Source: Cordylochernes scorpioides (taxonomy: Eukaryota > Arthropoda > Arachnida > Pseudoscorpiones > Chernetidae). Taken from it: 64,000 nt of DNA. The stretch spans positions 19,821,483 through 19,885,482 of the forward strand of contig CP092884.1 in the NCBI GenBank assembly GCA_030710605.1. The letters run 5' to 3'. The translations under genes were made by a program, and so were the position numbers. The stretch's first letter is position 1. Each line of letters opens with the position of its first letter. The notes under the pieces are model-generated. The model did no database searches and was not told where the DNA came from. It saw only the letters and a list, made by a program, of their open reading frames with translations. Below are positions 42,140 through 52,884 of the stretch, piece by piece.

Positions 42140-43276
42140 ATGTCTTCAGGTATGTTTGAAAAATTTGACGAGACTTTAGAAAATGTTGAAAATTATATTT
42201 ATCGCTTGAAGCAATTTATGCTAATTTCTAAAACAAAGGAAGATTTTAAGACGCCATTTCTTATTTCAAGCATCGGACCTAAATATTTTGGTATCTTGCG
42301 GAATTTGGTTTTTCCGGAGGAAGTTGATCAAGTTCCCTTTGATAAATTATGCAAGATCTTATTGAAACATTTCAATCCAAAAACCAATATAATATATGAA
42401 AGATTCATATTTCAGAAAATGGATCAAAAATCAGGCGAAACAATTTCTAAATATATAATACGCCTAAAAGAACAGGCTCAAAGGTGTAACTTTGGAGATT
42501 TTTTGCAAGAATCCCTACGAGACAGATTTGTAGCGGGCATCATTGATACATCGACCCAAAAGAAACTACTTCAGGAAGAAGGATTAACTTTTGATGGAGC
42601 ATTAGACATCGCTCTGTCTGCGGAGTCAGCAGATAATGACCTACACAACATCAAGAGATCCGAAAATGCCCATCAGTCCCCACAGCATCTTCATGCCATC
42701 AATAATGCCTGCAAACACTGTGGTAAGACCAACCATCTATATTATAATTGTTTTTTTAAATCAGCTACTTGTAGAGTTTGTGGTAGGGTAGGTCATATTT
42801 CTACAATATGTTATAAAAAAGACAGTTCTGCCCGTAAATTGCCCAGAAATTCTAAAAATACTTTTAATAAATTTAAAAAGCAATCTAATGATAATAATCC
42901 TTCGGGATCTCAAAATAGTTTATCATTGAATAATATAAATTTACATCCTCCTTTGACTGAAACAGTATATGTAAATAATATAAAATTTTTGGCTGAAATT
43001 GATACTGGTGCAGCCATTACTACATTAACTAAATATGTGTACTTTAAATATTTCAAAAATATTAAATTAAATAAATGTAATACAGTCTTGACAGGCTATA
43101 GTGGCTCTAAAATACCTATTTTGGGCAAGGCTAAATTTAATATAAAATTAAGAAATGTTTCTAGAACCATTGAAATACTAATAACTAATTTAAATTGTTC
43201 TAAATTTCTCTTGGGAAGAGATTTCCTTAATCTTTTCAATATTTCATTCAATTATTTGCATAAATTGGACTCTTAA
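42140..43276 (+). CDS. Gypsy-2 Gag and protease region
   Basis: First ATG is at 42140 (MSSGMFEKFDETLENVENYI); the open frame begins slightly upstream at a GTG. The Gag domain is followed by two CCHC knuckles (CKHCGKTNHLYYNC and CRVCGRVGHISTIC) and an aspartic protease (AEIDTGAAITTL, LLGRDFL). It ends at TAA 43274-43276, while the polymerase frame (+1) is already open upstream, so either a frameshift event or a one-base lesion near 43260 separates it from pol. Resembles the Gag at 5257-5635. Confidence 0.85.
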   Translation: MSSGMFEKFDETLENVENYIYRLKQFMLISKTKEDFKTPFLISSIGPKYFGILRNLVFPEEVDQVPFDKLCKILLKHFNPKTNIIYERFIFQKMDQKSGETISKYIIRLKEQAQRCNFGDFLQESLRDRFVAGIIDTSTQKKLLQEEGLTFDGALDIALSAESADNDLHNIKRSENAHQSPQHLHAINNACKHCGKTNHLYYNCFFKSATCRVCGRVGHISTICYKKDSSARKLPRNSKNTFNKFKKQSNDNNPSGSQNSLSLNNINLHPPLTETVYVNNIKFLAEIDTGAAITTLTKYVYFKYFKNIKLNKCNTVLTGYSGSKIPILGKAKFNIKLRNVSRTIEILITNLNCSKFLLGRDFLNLFNISFNYLHKLDS

Positions 43277-44063
43277 TATAGATTCACCTTTAAATGATTA
43301 CGAATCCATTTTTGAATACAAATCTGACCCTATTAAAGGTATCAAATGCCATCTTGATGTGAAGGCTTACTTTATCCCAAAATTTTACAAATTCAGACAA
43401 GTTCCTTTTGCATTAAAACAACTTGTGGAAAATGAAATTGATAAATTGGTTGATTTGAATATTTTGTCTCCAATAGATAAAAGTGATTGTGCTTCACCAC
43501 TTGTTTGTGTTGCAAAACCAAATGGCCAAATTAGACTTTGCGCTGATTTTAAAAAGAGTTTAAATCCTTACTTAGAGGATGTCAAATATCCTATTCCTAA
43601 CATAGATTCAGTCTTGAGTAATTTTCAAGGAAAGAAATTATTTACTAAATTAGATTTGTCAAAGGCTTACCATCAAATTGAGATGGATGATATTTCAAAA
43701 AAGTATTTGGTTGTCTCCACTCACAAAGGTTTATATAAATATAATCGTTTGGCCTTTGGTATAATGACTGCTTCTGAAATATTTCAGAAGACAATGGAAT
43801 CCTTCTTCTCGGGAATCAATGATGTTTACATTTATTTTGATGATATTCTTATTGCATCAGAGGATTTGGAAAGCCATTTAGATATTCTTAAGAGAACACT
43901 TAATATTCTTAAAGAAAATAATTTTACAATAAACAAAAATAAGTGCTTGTTTGTTAAAAATGAGATTGAATATCTTGGACATAAAATTAATGAATTTGGT
44001 ATATACCCCTTGAAAGACAAGCTAGCTTGCATAAAGAATTGTCCCCAGTTCCTAAGAATATAA
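43263..44063 (+). CDS. Gypsy-2 reverse transcriptase region
   Basis: The frame is open from before 43263 (NWTLNIDSPLNDYE) to a stop at 44063. Motifs: SPLVCVAKPNGQIRLC, LFTKLDLSKAYHQIEM, RLAFGIMTASEIFQ and the catalytic box YIYFDDILIAS with YFDD (43833-43844) instead of the more usual YVDD, YIDD or YLDD. The continuation (RNase H and integrase) is in the frame of Gag, so a one-base indel lies near 44040. Confidence 0.85.
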   Translation, partial: NWTLNIDSPLNDYESIFEYKSDPIKGIKCHLDVKAYFIPKFYKFRQVPFALKQLVENEIDKLVDLNILSPIDKSDCASPLVCVAKPNGQIRLCADFKKSLNPYLEDVKYPIPNIDSVLSNFQGKKLFTKLDLSKAYHQIEMDDISKKYLVVSTHKGLYKYNRLAFGIMTASEIFQKTMESFFSGINDVYIYFDDILIASEDLESHLDILKRTLNILKENNFTINKNKCLFVKNEIEYLGHKINEFGIYPLKDKLACIKNCPQFLRI

Positions 44064-45919
44064 CTGAATTAAAAAGCTTCCTTGGATTTTTGTCATTTTA
44101 TAGTAAATTTTTGCCAAATCTTTCAGATTTAGCACATCCTTTATACAACCTATTAAAAAAGAATGTGAAATGGTCTTGGAATGCTGGGACAGATAGATCC
44201 TTCAATTCCTGTAAAAATGCATTAGATGAGACCAAATGTTTATCGCATTATTCCCTAAATTTGCCTTTGATTCTCTCTTGTGATGCAAGTCAGGTGGGAA
44301 TAGGAGCAACCCTTTCACATTTGAAGGGTGGGGAGGAAAGGCCTGTGTGTTTCATTTCCAGAACTTTAAATGTTCATGAAAGAAAATATTCTCAAGTTGA
44401 AAGAGAAGGACTTGCAATTGTCTTTGCAGTAAATAAATTTAAAAATTACCTTTTTGGTAGGAAATTTACCATTTATACTGATCACAAGCCCTTAATAACT
44501 ATTTTTGGAGATAAAACAAATTTGCCTCCACTCATTGCAAATAGACTTCATAGATGGGCTCTAACTCTTTCAAATTATAGTTTTGAAATTAAGTATAAAA
44601 AAGGAAAGGATAATATTATTCCAGATTTCCTTTCTAGATTTCCAGAGTTTCAAGAGAGTAATTTGGAATATAATGATGGGAGTGGTGAAATTTTACTCTT
44701 AAATACTTCCATCATTGACCATGTTCTTGTGGCTCATGAAACACAATTAGACATGACTTTATTCAAATTGTATAAAATTATTGAGACAGGGGAGTTACCC
44801 TCAAGTCCCAATGATGATCTCATTCCTTATTTAAAAAGGATTGATGACTTTACCATTCTCCAAAAATGTATTTTTCTGGAGAATAGAATGGTTATCCCAA
44901 AAAGTCTACATGAAAGGGTACTTCAATTATTACATGAGAGCCATGCAGGAACTAATAAAATGAAAATGATGGCACGTTCATCTGTTTGGTGGCCCGGCAT
45001 GGACACTTCAATAGAAATAATTACAAAAAATTGCAGAACTTGTCTTTCTAATGAAAGTTTGCCTCCTCAAAGGACTGAGAGTTGGCCTAAATATGCAGGA
45101 CCATGGAGGAGGGTTCACATGGACTATTTCAATTTCAAAAACAAACTGTTTTTACTAGCAGTAGATTCATTTTCTTCATGGGTTGAAGTTTCTGAAGTAC
45201 CATCTACCAGTGCATATTTTTGTATAAATTTTATGAGAAATTGTATTGCTCGCTACGGATTTCCACAAGTAGTGGTTTCTGATAATGGTCCTCCTTTCTT
45301 TAGTAGTGACTTTGGTGATTTTTTGTCTAAGAATGGCATATCCCATGTGACATCTCCCCCATATCACCCAAAATCGAATGGACAGGCAGAAGTCTCTGTA
45401 AGAGAGGTAAAGAAATTGCTAAAAAAGCAATTATATGAAAATGAGCAGGTGGAACTAGATTTGGCTCTGTCCAGGGCTTTGTTCTTTATAAGGACCGATG
45501 TAAATATTAGGAAAGGGACATCACCTGCGGAAATGTTTCTTGGAAGAAAGATCAGATCAAGACTTTCGGTGTTGTCAAAAGAAGAAGTAAAAGTCTCCAA
45601 AGTCAATGGTCAATATGTTAACAGTAAATTTAAAGTGGATGAGACTGTGAAGTTTAGGTGGATTACTAATGGGCATCCCTCTTGGTATACAGGAAAGATA
45701 ATTAAAATACTAGGAAGGAATGTTTATTTAATAAAACAAGGTGACAGTATAAAAAAGGTTCATCAAAACTACATAAAAAAAATGTTGCCTGGTAAATCAC
45801 ATCCCACTAATATGAATGATGCTGAACGTGTGCCAACTCCAATCTCGAAGGAGAAAAGTGTTACAACCCCCAGGTATCCTCAGAAGGAGCGCAGATGTCC
45901 GCAGAGATATGGAGAGTAA
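44027..45919 (+). CDS. Gypsy-2 RNase H and integrase region
   Basis: Continues pol after the frame change near 44040. The thumb/connection region (ELKSFLGFLSFYSKFLPNL) is followed by RNase H (LSCDASQVGIGATLSH, IYTDHKPL), integrase HHCC (HESHAGTNKMKMMARSS...CRTC), and the DDE core HMDYF, SDNGPPFF and HPKSNGQAEVS. It ends at 45919 just before the polypurine tract. No env-like frame follows. Confidence 0.88.
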   Translation: MHKELSPVPKNITELKSFLGFLSFYSKFLPNLSDLAHPLYNLLKKNVKWSWNAGTDRSFNSCKNALDETKCLSHYSLNLPLILSCDASQVGIGATLSHLKGGEERPVCFISRTLNVHERKYSQVEREGLAIVFAVNKFKNYLFGRKFTIYTDHKPLITIFGDKTNLPPLIANRLHRWALTLSNYSFEIKYKKGKDNIIPDFLSRFPEFQESNLEYNDGSGEILLLNTSIIDHVLVAHETQLDMTLFKLYKIIETGELPSSPNDDLIPYLKRIDDFTILQKCIFLENRMVIPKSLHERVLQLLHESHAGTNKMKMMARSSVWWPGMDTSIEIITKNCRTCLSNESLPPQRTESWPKYAGPWRRVHMDYFNFKNKLFLLAVDSFSSWVEVSEVPSTSAYFCINFMRNCIARYGFPQVVVSDNGPPFFSSDFGDFLSKNGISHVTSPPYHPKSNGQAEVSVREVKKLLKKQLYENEQVELDLALSRALFFIRTDVNIRKGTSPAEMFLGRKIRSRLSVLSKEEVKVSKVNGQYVNSKFKVDETVKFRWITNGHPSWYTGKIIKILGRNVYLIKQGDSIKKVHQNYIKKMLPGKSHPTNMNDAERVPTPISKEKSVTTPRYPQKERRCPQRYGE

Positions 45920-45958
45920 ATAAATAAGTAAGGGGGGCCAAGCTTAAGAAGGGGGAAT

Positions 45959-46304
45959 TGATGTATATAGTTGTTCATTTGTTTTAAATAAATATTAAAT
46001 TGATGTATATAGTTGTTCATTTGTTTTAAATAAATATCAAATTGATGTATATATTTGTTTAGTTGTTTTGCATATTTTTCATCTGTGAACTAATCTTATA
46101 ATTTGGTCTATGAAAATAAAAATATTGGACCGGTGACCAAAAACAAACTGTAAGGAGATCACTTAATGTTATATAGTTAGTATAGAGAATGGTTAGGCAG
46201 GATATATATATTTAAATGTTATGCTTATGTAATTTTAATCTTAATTGAATAAAAATATATAAATTATAAATGTGTTATAAATCTTAAAACCAAGCATTAA
46301 AACA
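45959..46304 (+). repeat. Gypsy-2 3' LTR with two 42-bp tandem units
   Basis: Matches the 5' LTR except for a missing 42-bp unit and a handful of substitutions. Confidence 0.9.
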
Positions 46305-46319
46305 TATAGATAATAGGCT

Positions 46320-46423
46320 AGCAGAGTTTTCAGTTGTAAAGTTTGAAGCTATCTCCTCCAAAGATACTTAACTATACATAGCGATCTATATACCAACATT
46401 TCGTTATTATTTGCTTCACATGT
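46320..46423 (-). repeat. Third copy of the mariner/BEL-2 flanking repeat
   Basis: On the minus strand it contains GGTATATAGATCGCTATG and AGTATCTTTGGAGGA, matching 24996-25040 and the joined flanks 11772-11815 plus 24600-24640. An unclassified dispersed repeat. Confidence 0.6.
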
Positions 46424-46521
46424 ACATTATATATATATATATCGTGAAGATAGAGGCTGCCTGGCCGGCATTCATATTTCTTGAAAAAAGATACTTCGGC
46501 CAGTATAAATCTTTTTATTAC

Positions 46522-46560
46522 CTCGACGTTTCGACAAAAAGCTTTTGTCCTCGTCAGGAG
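46522..46560 (-). ncRNA. Hammerhead ribozyme, left arm of PLE-2
   Basis: On the minus strand: CTC, CTGACGA, stem II GACAAAA-GCT-TTTTGTC, GAAAC, GTC, GAG. Stem I is CTC/GAG. All core residues are present, and stem II is unusually long. Confidence 0.8.
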
Positions 46561-46704
46561 CAAACAAAAATTAAAACATATAGCAAGGCGTTAAAAATTA
46601 TTCTAAGGCTCTAAGGGCGTTCTCACGCGATATTCGAAATTTTGTACAACATCCAAAGCACGAGTCAAAAATAAATATTTAACTCACAAAGACTACGATC
46701 TTTG

Positions 46705-48282
46705 GTAAGGAGCCCAAACAGAAAACGATAATAATACATATGAAGAAATTCGCGAAGACCCAACTAAAAAGATAAAACTCAAAATATCAAAATTCATCAA
46801 AAACATGAAGTCTAAGGACATTGATAAAAGAAAAATGAAGCTAGAAGATGTTGCCGCACCTCTCTTCAAAGGACTACCAAAGATCCATAAAGAAGGAGTT
46901 CCCCTACGGCCCATTGTGTCAGGATTCAAGGCCCCCACCAGACGTTTAGCGGACTGGCTTAAAAAACAGGTACCGAGTACAAGTAAAATTTCCGGGTTAG
47001 AGATTAGAAATAGGAAAGAGCTTTTAGATATCGCTAAAAATTTGAAGTTAAATGACCATGAAATAATGGTATCCTTTGATGTCAAATCACTTTTCACCAA
47101 TATAAATAGAACTCTAGCTCTAAAAGAAATAAGGGAATATTTTGAGGTGAAGAGACAAGATTGCGAAAACAAGGGATTAGAAATCAACGAAATGATAGAA
47201 GGCTTTAGGTTATGTTTAGATAATATTTATTTCAGATATGGGAATAAATTTTACAAGCAAAAAGACGGCACTGCTATGGGTTGCCCTACAAGCATGATCA
47301 TTGCTGACATCGTAATGGCATCAGTAGATAAAAAGGCAATCTTGATTGAGGGAATAAGAATCTGGGGCCGATATATAGATGATGTTTTTTCAGTGATCCG
47401 CAAAGAAAATCTTAATGAAATCATGGTCATGTTGAATAATTTAGAAAGAGGAATAGAATTCACGGTTGAAACAGAAAAGGAGGGATTTTTATCATTCTTA
47501 GATGTAGGACTAACTCGCAAAGAAGATGGTTCAATTTTAACCAACGTTTTCAGAAAGCCAACAGACTGTGGTATACATCTAAATTTTAATTCCAATAATC
47601 CTATGATACATAAAAGACAGGTGATAAAATCTCTTGTATAAAGAGCCAAACAAGTATGCACAGACCGAGATATTTATAAAAAAGAGATAATGAAATTCGA
47701 GCAGAACTAGAACAATCTGATTATCCAGTTGGTTTCACAAACAAATGGATTAGAAGATATGAAATAGATAGGCCAAATTCAAATAGGAATAAAGATGATT
47801 GCAGTAATATAATTATTCCATATTTGAGAGATATAGATAACGAAATATCTAGAATTTTGAGAAAATTTAAATATAATATTTGGTATAGTACGGGGACAAA
47901 AAGGGAATTTTTAACTAGAAATAGAATAATGAAGGATAACATAGGCACATTAAAACCAAATAATGTAATTTATGGAATTGAATGCACACAATGTGACAAA
48001 ATTTATGTAGGAGAAACAGGCCGTAATTTAGAGACTAGGATTAAAGAACACCAACAGGGTTTAATGGGGAGAAGGGCGTTAAGCAAAATTGGGGAACATG
48101 CATTATATTCAGGACATAGGTCAGATTGGAATGATATTGAGATATTTCATAGGAATATAAAATTTAAAAAAGAAAGATTATTTTTAGAGGGGTGGGTATC
48201 ACGGGAAATGGGGAAAAGAACTTTAAATGTATATAAAGATATATCGCTACAATACAATTTGTTTTTAAATTTAAAAAAGTAG
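46705..48282 (+). pseudogene. PLE-2 reverse transcriptase and GIY-YIG endonuclease, truncated and interrupted
   Basis: Begins with AQTENDNNTYEEIREDPTKK. Then GLPKIHKEGVPLRPIVSG, SFDVKSLFTNI, GTAMGCPTSMIIADIVM and RYIDDVF (47370). A stop at 47639-47641 and at least one frame change interrupt the linker. The GIY-YIG domain is readable in another frame at 47824-48282 (YGIECTQCDKIYVGETGRNL). Not active on its own. Confidence 0.88.
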
Positions 48283-48569
48283 TTATAAAGGGTAAGTATA
48301 AATTGTACATAATAGATATCGATTAATATATACTATTGTGAAATCTTTTAAATGTTATTATTATTTTTTATATTTATTTTTGTTTATAATTTCTTAATAT
48401 AAATATGTATATCATAATTTTATTTCAAAGATCGTAGTCTTTGTGAGTTAAATATTTATTTTTGACTCGTGCTTTGGATGTTGTACAAAATTTCGAATAT
48501 CGCGTGAGAACGCCCTTAGAGCCTTAGAATAATTTTTAATGCCTTGCTATATGTTTTAATTTTTGTTTG

Positions 48570-48608
48570 CTCCTGACGAGGACAAAAGCTTTTTGTCGAA
48601 ACGTCGAG
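48570..48608 (+). ncRNA. Hammerhead ribozyme, right arm of PLE-2
   Basis: Same motif as the left arm, on the plus strand: CTC CTGACGAG, long stem II, GAAACGTC, GAG. Confidence 0.8.
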
Positions 48609-48635
48609 GTAATAAAAAGATTTACATTATATATA

Positions 48636-49575
48636 TCTTACATATAAAAGTCGTGTTCTGTTTCGCGATAAACTCTAAACTACTTAACCAATTGGTACCA
48701 AATTTTGCATGTCGCTTTTTATAAACCTGAGGAAATTTTCGGCTACAATTTGATTAGTATTTTTGGGTATTTATTTTTTTCGTTTGAAAAACTTTTTTTT
48801 TACGCTGAATAGATACGAGGCGAAGTAACAACACCAGGCCAATTAAGCGACCAATGAGTGTTCTGCATTTTTTTCAAGTTGCTTGCTTACACACGAGTGT
48901 TACTTTTTTTAACAAAAGTATTGAGTATTTAGAGAGAAATTTATATTACTAGTTACGGTAAGTATAAACAATGCAATTAAAAAAAAAACTTTACAAAATT
49001 AGCGTTACTGTATGTAAATAATGGCTTTCGTATTTTTATTATTTTTTTTTGGCCTTGTTTTTTTATATCTTTTTTTTTTAAATTGCTTAAATGCTGTCGC
49101 AGTCATTAGCAAACACATATGTTTGTCTAATTTCCATGTGCTCTTTTATTTTTTACAGAAAAATATTCACATGCTAGTATTTTGTATATATTTTTTTCTC
49201 ATAAACCTATTTTTTATTATTTTTACTGAGATGGGCATCTCAGTCAAAATCCATCTCAGTCACTCACTCAACTCAGGCAATTTCAAGGGTTAATGCGCTG
49301 GGGCGGGTACCTCGGGGGTTGGGTGGAAAAGCTGCCATCTATTAAACTATATTTATTTTGAAATAACTAAATGGATTGCAAAAAATAATTTAATCAAATA
49401 CCTAAAAACTAATATAATACAATTTTTTCCATCACACACAATTTTTGCCCGTGGTTTATGTGTTAATTCTGTATGGCTATTTTATGGCACTTCTACTATT
49501 TATTATTGATTAGCTTTCAATATGAAGGAAATTGCACTCTGGGGAATTCTCGGGCGAAGCCGGGTCATTCGTCTA

Positions 49576-49576
<1 letters not shown>
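48636..49576 (+). mobile_element. Helitron D, non-autonomous
   Basis: Starts TCTTACATATAAAAGTCGTG, ends CGGGCGAAGCCGGGTCATTC then GTCTAG, between A and T. It lacks a Rep/helicase frame. A T-rich open frame at 49021 reflects composition only. Confidence 0.85.

Positions 49577-49621
<45 letters not shown>
49577..49621. repeat. (TA)n microsatellite
   Basis: About 20 TA units directly after Helitron D. Confidence 0.9.
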
Positions 49622-49622
<1 letters not shown>

Positions 49623-52067
49623 ATGTTGGAAGATTACCTTTTTGAGATTAATTGAGTTGATTGATGATTGTGGTGGGCGCAGTCGTATTTGCTGAAGTGG
49701 TAAGGTATTCACTCGGGGGAAAAATAACGAGGACACAAAATTGAATTGAAATAGGCCAGCGATCAAGGGAGAAAGGGGTTTTAAGCTATTTTGCGGATTT
49801 GAGTATTAACTATGGCTGTTCACATTATTGAGGGTTGGACTTATCTGATGGTTGAGAAGATGGGTGTTGGCTCCGAATTGGTCTCGATGGTGCCACGTTC
49901 CTGACTTGTCTCCATGAAGGCGAGCTCCTTGACTAACTAAACTGAGTTCGCGATTTAACACGAAAACTTCTCAGGGCTTTGATTGGCTGATGGTCGACTC
50001 GTGTAAGTTTTCCATTGGTTCCTAGCTAATCCTCCTGGACTCTGATTGGATCTTTGCTAATCCTTTGTTCTTGTCTCGTTCTGACATGATCCCGGAAATG
50101 AAGGTTCTTGAACTCAATTTTTATGAGTTCCTGGATAATAAAACCTGCTAATGACCGTTCCTCTTTGATGGCCTTTCTCTCTAAACCTTTCTCCCAGATT
50201 TCTGAGCCTTGTCTTTATTAAAAATCTTTAGATCATACATTGCATACATATTGTGGTGGGATTACATCCAGTTATGTACAAATTATGACAGATGCGCCCC
50301 TACATGTGAAGAATTCAAGAAGGGGAAGCCTGAGAGAATTCTGTAAAGGGAAAAAAAAATTGTGGGAAAATTAGTTGTGGTTATTGAGAGGCTATATACA
50401 AGCATTTGTGGTGATATAAGAGATAAAAGAGAATGGTGTTGATGATATATAGGTTGAGTATAATTAATAGAAATCAAAAAAAAATAATTGTAAGAAATCA
50501 AAATGAGAATGCTATGGTACATAGTGGGATAAAAAGAAAAGAAAATGCGCCTAAACGATATTCTACTCGAGATGGGGAACAAAATCGAGGAAATTCTATT
50601 AGGTCTTTTGAGAAATCAAAAATAAAAAGTTGGAAGAAATCAAAGTGAATGCTTGGTGCATGGTGAAAAAAAAAAAAGAAAAAGTGCCTAAACCATATTC
50701 TACTCGAGATGGGGAATAAAATCGAGGGAGTTCTATTAGGGCTTTTGAGAAATCAAAAATAAAATAAGTTGGAAGAAATCAAAGTGAATGCTTGGTGCAT
50801 GGTGAGAAAAAGGAAAAAAAAAAAACTTGTTGTAAATCAAATAAAAAAATATATAAAATATCTAATTTTAAAAGAAAACCAGTGAGTTTCCGTTGATAAA
50901 AATTTGTTTAGTTGTTGAATTATGAACAAAATAAAAATGAGTTGTTATATAATTGGTAAATATTTGATTAAAATAAAGGATAAGTATTTGAATTAGGATA
51001 AATGGTAAATTTGATTAAGAATTTTGATTTTAAACATAAGAAAATAATGTAAATGAATGAGATAAGAAAAATGTATAGCGAGGTTCGCAAACTCTCTTTG
51101 TAATCAAAATTACATGCCAAAATCTATGTCACGCCGCGCAATTAACTCTTTATTTGCCTCGTAGATTTTTTGTCTTTCCCGTGCGACTCATGGGTAGAAA
51201 CATGATCTTTCCCAATTGTGCTTTATATTATGTATGTATTTAGACATGGGAATCTAATTAACCTTACGTGTGTATTTTGTCTTTGTGTTTGTGTTGTTTT
51301 TCGATATCTCAAGGCCGAGTGTCTTATGTTAATGTGTCCCGAGCCTTAATGCGTTCTAGCGATTTTTATGCAATTCCCTAAGGCACTTAAGCTATGCTCG
51401 CCCGATATCCACTTTTTATATCGGGTGTCAATACCGAAGTCAAAACCGTTGAATACAGGGTCCGAGGAGAGTCGTCGACCCTTCTAAAATGGTTGTTTAT
51501 TCCCTTCGGAAGAAACGTAAGCTCGAAAGCTTTGCTACCTAATTTTTCCTATCCTTTAAGTGGTAATGTGCGTGCTTTTGCTCATATTTAACCTTGAGAT
51601 CTGCGTGTTGTTAAAAGTTGTGTCTGGGTGAAGTTGGATATGTACCTAGTGTGGGTAAATGTAACGTTTTTTGGAAGTCTTTAGAAAAGAAATATAAGAA
51701 TAGAAATGTAAAAACTCATTGGGAATGTTGTTTTGTTAATAATATTAATATATAATGCTATTAATATAATTAAATTGTGTTTTGTGTAAAAGTCGATATG
51801 TAGGCTCGAACTGGAATCCAAGATTGGTGACGTTAAAATTTGTGGACGGGGAAACGTGGTGACCTCAATTTTATGTGCCGGCCAAGAGAGGCCCGCGGTA
51901 CTAAAATTATCGTCCTCCCTGGCGTAATCTGAGACCGATGATAAAATGGCGGTCGTCTTTTTTTCCGCGCGGGAAGCAAAAATGGTCTCCATTTCACTTC
52001 CGGCCTTCTAATTGCTCTCTTGCACGACGCCCTAATTGTCCTCCTAATTGATTTGGACACCGTTTTA
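49622..52067 (-). repeat. Probable 3' untranslated region and LTR of Gypsy-3
   Basis: No reading frame. It follows the 3' end of a Gypsy-like pol on the minus strand. Around 51400-51420 the minus strand has GATATAAAAAG, a possible promoter. LTR limits could not be fixed because no second copy is in the window. A tandem repeat is at 50491-50815. Confidence 0.4.
50491..50815. repeat. Tandem repeat, about 140-bp unit, 2.3 copies
   Basis: Units share GAAATCAAA..TGAATGCT, CATATTCTACTCGAGATGGG and TTTTGAGAAATCAAAAATAA. Confidence 0.8.
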
Positions 52068-52785
52068 TTAGTTGGGTCGAGGCCCTTTGAATTTTTCTAA
52101 ATTTTCTCCGAGAATCTCCCACAGGAGATCTAGAAATTCTACAATTGCTTTGCCTATATGGAAGATTGTTTCCTGCAGTTGGTACAGTCGTCGGGGTCGT
52201 AGGGCATATATTAGCATGTGAACTATGAATATAAATGGGGCGAGTCTATAGGGTAGAATCAGAAGACATATAACAGATATTAGGTGAAAAATGGGATATT
52301 GGCACATCTTCTCCCATGTTTTTGCCATGAATTGGGGCTCTTGAATATCGGGTTGGACTTCTATTGATTGTGGCGGATTTGGAACGGGGTGTTTTTGGGG
52401 ATGGGCTATATCGCATTTCTTGGAACTATATGTGAGTTGCGCAAATCGCCCTTTGAAAAAAATGGTAGGGTCTAAATGCCTGAAAGGCTCGCTGTTTGTT
52501 GGTTTGAATTTTAACGGCTCTGTTGGAAACAGTTCGGGTGTGAGGTGTTTAAACGGGAACGTGTAATAGTTTTGGTGTTGCACATGGTGTACCTTAATGG
52601 CGGGTGGTGTTATATATTGGATGTTTTCTGTATATAGTTTAAGTTTGTTGACGTGGATCGTATCAGTATCTCTTTGGAGAGGTTGGTTGGGTCTATCGAT
52701 ACGGACCACATTTGGTGAGATAATCTCTAATATGGTGTATGGTCCTGTGAAATATGGGGCGAGTTTTCCTGTGTTTGGGTGATGA
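52068..52785 (-). pseudogene. Gypsy-3 integrase C-terminus with a hydrophobic extension
   Basis: The minus strand reads HPNTGKLAPYFTGPYTILEI followed by RIDRPNQPLQRDTDTIHVN, the C-terminal domain of a Gypsy-type integrase. The same frame continues for about 190 residues, including two hydrophobic stretches (HLISVICLLILPYRLAPFIF and IVHMLIYAL), and stops at 52068. Truncated at the right by unrelated AT-rich sequence. The extension could be an env-like or simply a variable pol tail; I cannot decide. Confidence 0.7.
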
Positions 52786-52884
52786 TATAATTATATATAT
52801 ATACTAATTAAAAAGCATTGATTGGATAAAAATATTTTTAATTAAAGATTTATTTATGGATTGCTATATTTTCAAAAATATATA

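Larger units (their letters stand above)
41679..46304 (+). mobile_element. Full-length Gypsy retrotransposon (Gypsy-2, 4.6 kb)
   Basis: LTRs at 41679-42066 and 45959-46304, primer-binding site TGGCGACGAGG (42069), polypurine tract AAGAAGGGGGAAT before the 3' LTR, and a 5-bp target duplication TATAG (41674-41678 and 46305-46309). The LTRs differ by only a few bases and by one tandem unit, so insertion was recent. Confidence 0.93.
46437..48623 (+). mobile_element. Penelope-like element PLE-2 with 198-bp inverted arms
   Basis: Flanked by ACATTATATATAT (46424-46436 and 48624-48636). Inverted arms 46507-46704 and 48426-48623 are almost identical and each bears a hammerhead. The internal frame starts abruptly inside reverse transcriptase at 46705, so the protein N-terminus is missing. 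Confidence 0.88.

Noticed and set aside
49021..49293. 90-codon hydrophobic open frame in Helitron D
   Set aside because: Made of poly(T) runs translated as Phe/Leu; no conservation or domain, and it lies in a non-autonomous Helitron.
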